Below, in pieces: positions 7,303 to 23,400 of a stretch of 64,000 nt of DNA. Below the pieces are notes generated by a model. It made no database searches. It was not told the DNA's origin and worked only from the letters and a program-made list of their open reading frames with translations. Source of the stretch: Clostridium_F caseinilyticum. GTDB taxonomy: Bacteria; Bacillota; Clostridia; Clostridiales; Clostridiaceae. The first letter of the stretch is position 1; every line of letters starts with the position of its first letter. Location: assembly GCF_046127645.1 (NCBI RefSeq), contig NZ_CP175919.1; one strand, written 5' to 3'. Position numbers and translations under genes: made by a program.

Positions 7303-8007
7303 ATGGATAATTGGTTACAAAGAACTGAATTTTTAATAGGAAAAGAGGCTATAGAAAAATTAGATAAAAGTAAAGTTGTAGTTTTAGGTGTTGGAGGTGT
7401 TGGAAGCTTTGTAATAGAAGGATTAGTTAGATCTGGAGTAGCAGATATAACAATAGTTGATAATGATATAGTAGATATAACTAATATGAATAGGCAAATT
7501 CATGCCAATTTAAATACTGTTGGCAAATCAAAAGTTGAAGTTATGAAAGATAGAATATTATCTATAAATCCTAATTGTAATGTTACGACTCATCAAGTAT
7601 TTATAAATAAAGATAATATAAGTGAAATAGTAAAGAAAGATACAGATTATGTTGTAGATGCTATAGATACTGCTTCTTCTAAAATACTAAGTATAGTATG
7701 GTGTGATAAGAATAATATAAATATAATAAGTAGTATGGGAACAGCAAATAAGTTGCATCCTAATAAGTTAAAAATAGCAGACATATATGATACTAAAGTG
7801 TGTCCATTAGCTAAGATTATGAGATATGAACTTAGAAAGAGAAATATAAAAAGTCTAAAAGTTTTATATTCAGAAGAGATTCCAATAAAAGGTGATGATA
7901 GGCCATTGAATGATAAAGGTAGGCCAACACCAGCTAGTATAGCTTTTGTTCCGCCTTGTGCTGGTCTTATGATAGCGGGAGAAGTAGTAAGAGACATAAT
8001 TAAATAA
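7303..8007 (+). CDS. tcdA: tRNA threonylcarbamoyladenosine dehydratase (ThiF/E1-like)
   Basis: ThiF-fold enzyme, 234 aa, that uses ATP to cyclise t6A37 in tRNA to ct6A. The nucleotide-binding loop VLGVGGVGSFV is at about 28-38, followed by the acidic strand end IVDNDIVD and the ThiF arginine signature NMNRQIHA. The activating-site region (KVCPLAKIMRYELRKRNI) and the P-PxPA-SIAFVPP-AGL ending are those of TcdA/CsdL rather than ThiF or MoeB. It lacks the zinc Cys pairs of those adenylyltransferases. Start: GGGAGG about 7 nt before ATG. MFS and GNAT genes follow on the same strand. Confidence 0.92.
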   Translation: MDNWLQRTEFLIGKEAIEKLDKSKVVVLGVGGVGSFVIEGLVRSGVADITIVDNDIVDITNMNRQIHANLNTVGKSKVEVMKDRILSINPNCNVTTHQVFINKDNISEIVKKDTDYVVDAIDTASSKILSIVWCDKNNINIISSMGTANKLHPNKLKIADIYDTKVCPLAKIMRYELRKRNIKSLKVLYSEEIPIKGDDRPLNDKGRPTPASIAFVPPCAGLMIAGEVVRDIIK

Positions 8008-8068
8008 AGTACATATTAAATAAACAGGTTGGGGGGAATAAGTCATAAAGAATAAAAATTTCATATTA

Positions 8069-9199
8069 TTGGCGTATATTTTTTTAACTATGATATTAAT
8101 AGCTGTTTGTGATAGTACAAGAGGAATTTTTATTCCTATATTTAAAAATCAGTTTAACGTAAATAATACTAAAATAGGATTAATGCTTACAATAAGTACA
8201 TTAGGATATACATTATTTACATATTTAGGCGGAATATTGTGTGAAAAGAAAGGTCAGAAGAAAGTTTATTCTATAGGAATTTTAATAATAAGTATATGTT
8301 TTCTCTTATTAAACTTTGTACCTAATTACATAATCCTTGTTATTTTAATGTTTTTGATAAATGGAGGACAAGCTTTTTTAGCTATATCTAGTAACACAAT
8401 AATACCTATAATTTTTATAAGCTTTCAGGCTATAATAATGAATTTAACTCATTTTAATTATGGAATGGGATTAGCTTTATCACAAAGAATTTTTGGTATA
8501 CTTTTATACAGAGGTATAACATGGAGAAGGATATACCTTTGCTTATCAATAGTAACTTTTATAGTATATTTATTATCATTTTTTATTAATATTCCTGTGA
8601 TTAATAAATCAAAAGACGATAATAAAATAAGATCAAAAGAAATTTTTAAAGATAAATTATTGTATTTTTATATATTTGGATTAGGATTTTATGTATTTAG
8701 TGAAATAGCTACAGGAAATTGGTTTGTTAACTTAATGGAGAATGGATATAAATATAATAAAAATCAAAGTTCATATTATATATTTTTATTTTCAGCATTA
8801 CTTGCTTTGGGAAGGTTACTAGGAGGATTCTTAGTAGAAAAATTTAGCTATATAAAGTCAGTATGTGTATCTTTGATTATGGCTTTGATAATGTATACTT
8901 TAGGAATCACATTAGGACAGAAGGGATTAATTTTAATATCATTATCTGGAATATTTTTTTCTATAATATATCCTACAGTAGTTCTAACTATTAGCAAAGC
9001 ATATTCTACTAATAGTTCTTATGTAACAGGAATAGTAGTAACTTTGTCTTCTTTTGTAAATATGATTATAAATTTTTTTATGGGATGTTTAAATGATTCA
9101 ATAGGTATTTATGCATCATATTATCTTATTCCTATAAGCTTGTTTATTTCTTTAATGTTCATGTTTTTGATACACAAAAATATAAAGAAATTAGCTTGA
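8069..9199 (+). CDS. MFS transporter (start codon problem)
   Basis: Major facilitator, about 12 hydrophobic helices over 376 aa; the loop after helix 2 (GGILCEKKGQKKV) is the MFS motif A region. Substrate unknown. The coordinates use the first canonical codon, TTG 8069. However, the only good SD (GGGGGG, 8031-8036) is 8 nt before ATA at 8045, in frame and just after a stop at 8039. Starting there would add KNKNFILL, completing the first membrane helix and its positive N-terminus. So the gene either initiates at ATA or has lost its ATG. The rest of the frame is intact. It lies 61 bp behind tcdA and 28 bp before the GNAT gene. Confidence 0.85.
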   Translation: MAYIFLTMILIAVCDSTRGIFIPIFKNQFNVNNTKIGLMLTISTLGYTLFTYLGGILCEKKGQKKVYSIGILIISICFLLLNFVPNYIILVILMFLINGGQAFLAISSNTIIPIIFISFQAIIMNLTHFNYGMGLALSQRIFGILLYRGITWRRIYLCLSIVTFIVYLLSFFINIPVINKSKDDNKIRSKEIFKDKLLYFYIFGLGFYVFSEIATGNWFVNLMENGYKYNKNQSSYYIFLFSALLALGRLLGGFLVEKFSYIKSVCVSLIMALIMYTLGITLGQKGLILISLSGIFFSIIYPTVVLTISKAYSTNSSYVTGIVVTLSSFVNMIINFFMGCLNDSIGIYASYYLIPISLFISLMFMFLIHKNIKKLA

Positions 9200-9227
9200 A
9201 AATTTTGACGTATAGGGGAGAGGATTT

Positions 9228-10166
9228 ATGAACAATAAATTTAAGGTAAGCATAGAATTAGCTAAAGGTACAGTAGCTGAATATATAGTTAAAGATATTA
9301 CAGGAATAAGTATAGGTAGAATATTTATATTAGAGTTATCAGAAAAGAATAAATATGGTTGTTTTAGATTGAATCTTTATAGAGATGGTGAAAATTCAAA
9401 TATTTATTTAAATTATATATTAAGAGATTTTTTACAATATGCATTTTATAAAAAAGGACTTTGTAAAATAAATATTATAATTAATGAAAATATGAATACA
9501 AATGTTTTTATAGAATATGGATTTTACTTAGAAGGAATTATAAATGATAGTAGATTAATAGAAGGAATAAAAACTAGTGAGTTTTTATTTGGATTAGATA
9601 TAGATACTTTTAGAAAAGCTAATATATATAAGGAATTAAGTATAGAAGGGAAAAATATAATTTTAAAACTATTAACTCCTATAAATGCACAAGAACTACT
9701 AGATTATTATATAAGAAATGAAAATTATTTAAAAGATTATGAACCCACACGAAATAAAACTTTTTACACTTTAAAAGGTCAAAGAGATATATTAATGGAT
9801 TCATATAAACAATATTTAAATGGGAGTAGCTTAGAATTTGGCATATATAAAGATAATAAGTTTATAGGAAAAATAAAGATATCAAATATAATAATGGGTA
9901 TATTAAAGAATTGTATTGTAGGATATTCAATAGACAAAGATTTCCAGGGAAATGGATATATGAAAGAAGCGCTTAATTTATTAGTAGATTATACATTTAG
10001 TGAAATTAATATACATAGAATAGAAGCGTCAACTTTGGTAGACAATATTAGATCTCAAAAAGTATTGGAAGGGTGTGGATTTAAAAAACTAGGTATAAAT
10101 GAAAAATACATATATATAAATGGAAGATGGCAGGATCATGTTACTTATTATATAATAAATAAATAA
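9228..10166 (+). CDS. Two-domain GNAT acetyltransferase, RimJ/RimL type
   Basis: 312 aa. Residues about 140-312 form a RimJ/RimL-like N-acetyltransferase: an LLTPINAQELL start, the V/GYSIDKDFQGNGYMKEAL acetyl-CoA loop (Q-x-x-G-x-G/A form) and the HRIEASTLVDNIRSQKVLEGCGFKKLG ending. Residues about 1-130 look like a second, degenerate GNAT half (YGF-LEGIIND resembles the GF-x-EG end) without a clear acetyl-CoA loop. Acceptor substrate unknown. GGGGAGAGG lies before ATG. Last gene before the rRNA array. Confidence 0.85.
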   Translation: MNNKFKVSIELAKGTVAEYIVKDITGISIGRIFILELSEKNKYGCFRLNLYRDGENSNIYLNYILRDFLQYAFYKKGLCKINIIINENMNTNVFIEYGFYLEGIINDSRLIEGIKTSEFLFGLDIDTFRKANIYKELSIEGKNIILKLLTPINAQELLDYYIRNENYLKDYEPTRNKTFYTLKGQRDILMDSYKQYLNGSSLEFGIYKDNKFIGKIKISNIIMGILKNCIVGYSIDKDFQGNGYMKEALNLLVDYTFSEINIHRIEASTLVDNIRSQKVLEGCGFKKLGINEKYIYINGRWQDHVTYYIINK

Positions 10167-10286
10167 ACTATGCTGGGTGTATCACATACAGCTATTTTTA
10201 GTTAATTACAGTATTTAAAAGAAAAGTTATATATAATTTAATATAAATATATATTTGGCAATAAACATGTATAATATATGTGATAT

Positions 10287-10346
10287 AATAACAACTGTTC
10301 TTTGGTTCCGAACAAATAAAGGGAACAAAGAAAGTTGTTATTTTTA
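10287..10346 (+). terminator. Long hairpin with T-run upstream of rrn copy 1
   Basis: The arm at 10289-10309 (AACAACT-TTCTTTG-TTCC with two bulges) pairs with GGGAACAAAGAAAGTTGTT (10321-10339), followed by ATTTTTAT. It can end the GNAT transcript. Because an extended -10 (TGATATAAT, 10281-10289) lies directly upstream, it could also attenuate an upstream rrn promoter. Confidence 0.65.
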
Positions 10347-10387
10347 TATTATGAAAAATACAACAAAAACAAATTTGAAAAAAGTTC

Positions 10388-10416
10388 TTGACAAGAACAA
10401 TCAAATTTGTTAAGAT
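10388..10416 (+). promoter_or_regulatory. rrn copy 1 promoter P2
   Basis: TTGACA (10388-10393), 17-nt spacer, TAAGAT (10411-10416). The -35 sits in a palindrome GTTCTTGaCAAGAAC, flanked on both sides by CAAATTTG. The leader downstream has a TCGC-tgag-GCGA hairpin and a boxA-like TGGTCTTTGAAAA (about 10438). Confidence 0.88.
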
Positions 10417-10542
10417 ATAAAAGTCGCTGAGGCGATGTGGTCTTTGAAAATTAAACAGAGAATTAACAAGAAACATTCTTGTAACAGCCAGTAAGATAAG
10501 GTAATAAACCTTGTCAATGAATTTGAGAAGAGATTAAACTTT

Positions 10543-15182
<4,640 letters not shown>

Positions 15183-15234
15183 ATAAAAATTCACTGTGTA
15201 ATTTTGAAAGAACAATCTTTCAAAACAAAATAAA

Positions 15235-15350
15235 TCTGGTGATTATGGCTTGAAGGTAACACCCGTTCCCATGCCGAACACGAAGGTTAAGCTTCAAAGC
15301 GCTGATGGTACTGCAGGGGAAGCCCTGTGGAAGAGTAAGTCGTTGCCAGA
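15235..15350 (+). rRNA. rrf: 5S ribosomal RNA, copy 1
   Basis: 116 nt. Terminal helix TCTGG/CCAGA, the central CCCATGCCGAACACGAAG block typical of 5S, and the loop E/helix IV region. It lies 52 nt behind the 23S. Confidence 0.95.
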
Positions 15351-15357
15351 TGAATAT

Positions 15358-15433
15358 GATTCACTAGCTCAGTTGGTAGAGCACATGACTTTTAATCATG
15401 TTGTCCGGGGTTCGATTCCCCGGTGGATCACCA
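15358..15433 (+). tRNA. tRNA-Lys (TTT), copy 1
   Basis: 76-nt cloverleaf: acceptor GATTCAC/GTGGATC, D arm GCTC/GAGC, anticodon stem CATGA/TCATG with loop CTTTTAA (anticodon TTT), T arm CGGGG-TTCGATT-CCCCG, encoded CCA. It begins 7 nt after 5S, so it belongs to the operon. Confidence 0.97.
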
Positions 15434-15468
15434 AAGCACTTTACAATTTTGTAAAGTGCTTTTTTATA
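15434..15468 (+). terminator. Terminator of rrn copy 1
   Basis: AAGCACTTTACA pairs with TGTAAAGTGCTT, followed by a TTTTT tail directly after the tRNA-Lys CCA. Confidence 0.93.
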
Positions 15469-15490
15469 TTTTAAATACTATAACAGGATT

Positions 15491-15570
15491 ATGGTACTTA
15501 GGAGGTAGTTTGACTAGATAGGCCTTCTGCTAAAAAATAATGGATGCAGCTAAAGGTTCCTTCATCAAAC
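15491..15570 (+). pseudogene. Decayed 23S rRNA domain V fragment
   Basis: About 70 nt aligning by eye at roughly 65-70% to 23S positions 14514-14581 of copy 1. Shared blocks are AGTTTGACT, CTAAAAA, TAA-GGA and AAGTTCC-TCA, all in the same order and spacing. It lies 23 nt behind the rrn copy 1 terminator, on the same strand. Too decayed to function; a relic of a former 23S gene is the simplest reading. Confidence 0.6.
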
Positions 15571-15621
15571 AATTTATACCTATTGGAATAAAAAATACCA
15601 CATTTGGTACAATAAATTAGG

Positions 15622-15658
15622 TTGGCTAACCACATTAATAACAAAGGTGGTTAGCCAA
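15622..15658. repeat. Perfect 12-bp inverted repeat
   Basis: TTGGCTAACCAC (15622-15633) and GTGGTTAGCCAA (15647-15658), 13-nt loop, followed by AA rather than a T-run. A stable hairpin with no neighbouring gene end; possibly the relic of a terminator or mobile element. Confidence 0.55.
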
Positions 15659-15935
15659 AATGGATATTCAAAATTTAGTACATTAGTACAGAGTAAATAG
15701 AATTAAAGTTCTTATTGAAACTTTTAATAATTCTATATTTGGTTACTTTAATGAGCAACAACTTTTTATTAATATTAATTTTTAAGTATAATTATTTTTA
15801 ATTTAGGAGTAATAACTGTATCTACTTATATTTTTTTATTTTATATAAAAACTTACTTTTAAATATAAACTTTTTTATCTGCATCTATTTAATATTAGTA
15901 TGCAATCTGAAAATATCATGTTCATAAATAAGATC

Positions 15936-16532
15936 TTAAATTTTCTTTAGTATTTCTCTTAATTTAAGCCAATCATTCTCATACATCTTGTGGAAATCTT
16001 CATTTCTATTATAGGTTAAAGATGATGGATGATACATTGGAAATACGTGTCTGTTTAGATTTTCAATGAAGTAAATATTACCATGGCAATCACCAATGGA
16101 TTTAAAAGTTGTTAGTGTCTTTAATGGAACGTTTCCCAAGGTAATTATTAATTTAGGATTTACTAAATTAATCTCTTCATCAAGGATAGAACTAAATAGT
16201 GATATTTCTGGAACTTTAGGAGGTCTGTTACTTACAGATATTCTTCCATTTTTACCTTCCTTAATTTTTATAGGCCTAAAAAAGCAAGTATTAGTAATTC
16301 TAACAGTTTCTCTTTTAAGACCTATAGAGTTTAAAAACTTTTCAAATCTTTTTCCAGCCATACCTACAAAAGGTTTACCTTCTTCTACTTCGTTTTTCCC
16401 TGGGGCTTCACCTATAAATAAAATGTCACAAGGTATAGGACCATCACCTGTTATGTATCCACCTGTTTTCTCATCTTTGTACTGTTCTGAAATATTTTTA
16501 ATTTTATTTTTTAAAGATTCTTGTATGTCCAA
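15936..16532 (-). CDS. Uracil-DNA glycosylase superfamily protein (family 4-like, Fe-S Cys lacking)
   Basis: 198 aa, the only gene between rrn copies 1 and 2, read against the rRNA. Motif order is that of family 4/5 UDGs: FIGEAPGKNEVEEGKPFVGMAGK (N-terminal uracil-binding GEAPG), the ITNTCFFRP segment, a strand LIITLGNVPL, and the C-terminal HPSSL motif. The N-terminal C-x2-C pair that ligates the iron-sulfur cluster in family 4 is absent; only three Cys remain (C35, the TCFF Cys and GDCHG). Uracil excision is therefore inferred, not certain. Start TTG has AAAGGAG 8 nt upstream. The low GC matches other host genes, not the rRNA. Confidence 0.85.
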   Translation of the reverse strand: MDIQESLKNKIKNISEQYKDEKTGGYITGDGPIPCDILFIGEAPGKNEVEEGKPFVGMAGKRFEKFLNSIGLKRETVRITNTCFFRPIKIKEGKNGRISVSNRPPKVPEISLFSSILDEEINLVNPKLIITLGNVPLKTLTTFKSIGDCHGNIYFIENLNRHVFPMYHPSSLTYNRNEDFHKMYENDWLKLREILKKI

Positions 16533-17330
16533 CTTAAAAACTCCTTTGCATATTTTTAAAAAATATATTTTAATATATTTTAAATTAATATTTATTCTAA
16601 TTTATTTAGAATACAAACTAGTATTGGATAAATATAATTATGATTAAGAATAGTAATATCTTATTAATTTTAACTTCATTAATGTTTTTATACATTATAT
16701 AATAAGTATTTTTATTATACCAAATATTCATTATATAAAATATAAAGCATATTATACAGCAGTAAGCATAGGGAATAGATATTATTTTAATAATATCTTA
16801 AGTGTTTTAGAATATTTATATCTTAAAGTTTTATTTAATAAATATTTTAAATCATATATGACGTCAGATCTATATAATTTATTAAAATAACTTTTATCAT
16901 ATAAATGATGTATTGAAATTAATTTTATATAGAAGAATGCTATAAGATAGTAAATATTAAATGAATTTTTATTATATATGTATAACTACTTTCTTAGAGT
17001 ATATAAAAGCATCTTAAATATGTAATAAATCTTATGATTTAGACTATAGATATGATATAAAATATAATATGTTATAAATAATGTAACTATTATATTCTAG
17101 TAAACGATATATAACTCAATGTTACAGGTATAAAGACTTATATAAATATAGCAACATAACCTAGCGTATCTATATAAAGAAGACAGAGTAATATGTAAAA
17201 AATAAAAGAAATATGCTAATAAATTAACTTTAAAAGATAATTTTGTATATTCATGTGGATTTAAAGTGATATAATTCTATATGTTGTTGAAACACAGCAA
17301 CTGATTGAAAAGCAAATTTGAAAAAAGTTC
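16533..17330. other. AT-rich spacer upstream of rrn copy 2
   Basis: About 800 bp of very AT-rich DNA with no convincing ORF. The segment 17145-17215 (CAACATAACCT-G-GTATCTATAT...) resembles 26864-26940 in front of copy 3. An extended -10, TGATATAAT, is at 17267-17275. Confidence 0.6.
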
Positions 17331-17359
17331 TTGACAAAGAACAACAAATTTGTTAAGAT
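17331..17359 (+). promoter_or_regulatory. rrn copy 2 promoter P2
   Basis: TTGACA (17331-17336), 17-nt spacer, TAAGAT (17354-17359). The spacer begins AAGAACAAC instead of AGAACAATC, so the palindrome is GTTCTT-gaca-AAGAAC. Leader and boxA are as in copy 1. Confidence 0.88.
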
Positions 17360-17485
17360 ATAAAAGTCGCTGAGGCGATGTGGTCTTTGAAAATTAAACA
17401 GAGAATTAACAAGAAACATTCTTGTAACAGCCAGTAAGATAAGGTAATAAACCTTGTCAATGAATTTGAGAAGAGATTAAACTTT

Positions 17486-19007
<1,522 letters not shown>

Positions 19008-19223
19008 TAGAAAGAAGAAAATTCTTTCTAAAGGCTGAATTCTCTGTTTAATTTTGAGAGACCATTCTCTCAAAATGAAGTTAAACATTAATATGTTTAA
19101 CTAAGTGATTGTGCCAAATCATAGATTTGGAACATCTACTTATGTTCTTTGAAAATTGCACAGTGAATAATGAAAAAGTAAAGCTAAAGGTATAAAATCC
19201 TTTGTAATAATGAACAATTTTAA

Positions 19224-22125
<2,902 letters not shown>

Positions 22126-22177
22126 ATAAAAATTCACTGTGTAATTTTGAAAGAACAATCTTTCAAAACAAAATAAA

Positions 22178-22293
22178 TCTGGTGATTATGGCTTGAAGGT
22201 AACACCCGTTCCCATGCCGAACACGAAGGTTAAGCTTCAAAGCGCTGATGGTACTGCAGGGGAAGCCCTGTGGAAGAGTAAGTCGTTGCCAGA
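22178..22293 (+). rRNA. rrf: 5S ribosomal RNA, copy 2
   Basis: 116 nt, same sequence as copy 1 by eye. Confidence 0.95.
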
Positions 22294-22300
22294 TGAATAT

Positions 22301-22376
22301 GATTCACTAGCTCAGTTGGTAGAGCACATGACTTTTAATCATGTTGTCCGGGGTTCGATTCCCCGGTGGATCACCA
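22301..22376 (+). tRNA. tRNA-Lys (TTT), copy 2
   Basis: Same 76-nt cloverleaf as at 15358, with encoded CCA and the same 7-nt gap to 5S. Confidence 0.97.
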
Positions 22377-22411
22377 AAGCACTTTACAATTTTGTAAAGT
22401 GCTTTTTTATA
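22377..22411 (+). terminator. Terminator of rrn copy 2
   Basis: Same AAGCACTTTACA/TGTAAAGTGCTT hairpin and T-run as behind copy 1. Homology to the copy 1 flank continues to about 22490, with the 23S-like stretch deleted (CTATA joined to AAAGGTTCC). Confidence 0.92.
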
Positions 22412-22651
22412 TTTTAAATACTATAAAAGGTTCCTTAAGGAAATAATTTATACCTATTGGAAGAAAAATACTTCATCTGGTACAATATGTTATTTGGGAG
22501 CAATTAAAAATAGCTTTAGTAATGGATATATATATAACAATTTTTTTAAAAATTAAAGTCATTTTGTAATCAGAATTAAAAAATAAAAGAATATTATTTA
22601 AAATGGGTAGTAATAGTTTATATTATATTTTTAAAAGAGATTGCCAAATAT

Positions 22652-22694
22652 AAAAAAGTTCTAGGTTTAAATTCCACCTAGAGTTTTTTTTATA
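22652..22694 (+). terminator. Orphan intrinsic terminator
   Basis: 15-bp stem with two G-T pairs (22652-22666 with 22676-22690) and a T-run. No gene precedes it within the 240 bp back to the rRNA operon; a decayed gene or a small RNA could lie there. Otherwise 22412-22839 looks empty apart from relic sequence shared with 15554-15619. Confidence 0.65.
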
Positions 22695-22839
22695 TTAATA
22701 TAGATTATAAAAATGCATTTATTTAAGAATATTTGAAGTTATCTTATATTGTAATTTTAAAGATATATGAGATTTTATGTCAGAAGATTAATAGGTTCTT
22801 CGTATTAAATAATGAGAAGCTTCTTAAGGAGGAAAAAAT

Positions 22840-23400
22840 GTGAAGATAGATGAAGATAATTTCATAACGCAGATAAAGTATAAAAATTCTAAAGCACTAG
22901 ATTTTATTGTAGAGGAATATAGTAATTTAGTTTTTAAAATTATACAGACTGTATTAAATTCAAGTTTTCATTCCCAATATGTAGAGGAGTGTGTAAATGA
23001 TGTATTTTGGTCTGTATGGAGTAATATCGATAGTTTTGATATGGAAAAAGGAAATTTTAAATATTGGATTGCTGCTATATCTAAATATAAAGCTATAGAT
23101 TACAAAAGAAAACTTTTCAAACAAAATAATATTGAATCTATAGATGATCATATATTATTTGGTGATACCAACATAGAAAACAATGCTATATTAAATGAAA
23201 ATAAAAAAGAAATTTTAGAAGCAATAAATTATATGAAAAAAGAAGATCAAGAAATATTTATAAGAAGATACTTTTTAGATGAAAAAGTAGAAGATATAGC
23301 AAAAATTTTTGGCGTAAATAGAAATTTAATAGATAAAAGACTTTCAAGGGGACGTAAATTTTTAAAGGAAAAACTTATACTTTTGAAAGGAGAAATATAA
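22840..23400 (+). CDS. ECF-type RNA polymerase sigma factor
   Basis: 186 aa. Sigma2 region at about 18-90 (LDFIVEEYSNLVFKII...VEECVNDVFWSVWSNIDSFD...FKYWIAAISKYKAIDYKR); sigma4 helix-turn-helix at about 125-180 (MKKEDQEIFIRRYFLDEKVEDIAKIFGVNRNLIDKRLSRGRKFL). There is no region 1 or 3, as in ECF factors. Start GTG 22840 has AAGGAGG 7 nt before it; the overlapping ATG at 22838 runs directly into TGA. It overlaps the next gene by 1 nt (TAATG), so translation is coupled. The partner is a DUF4179 anti-sigma factor. The signal is unknown; autoregulation is usual for this type. Confidence 0.92.
   Translation: MKIDEDNFITQIKYKNSKALDFIVEEYSNLVFKIIQTVLNSSFHSQYVEECVNDVFWSVWSNIDSFDMEKGNFKYWIAAISKYKAIDYKRKLFKQNNIESIDDHILFGDTNIENNAILNENKKEILEAINYMKKEDQEIFIRRYFLDEKVEDIAKIFGVNRNLIDKRLSRGRKFLKEKLILLKGEI

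Noticed and set aside
16096..16647. 183-codon plus-strand frame over the UDG-like gene
   Set aside because: Antisense to a gene with clear UDG motifs; no start signal.
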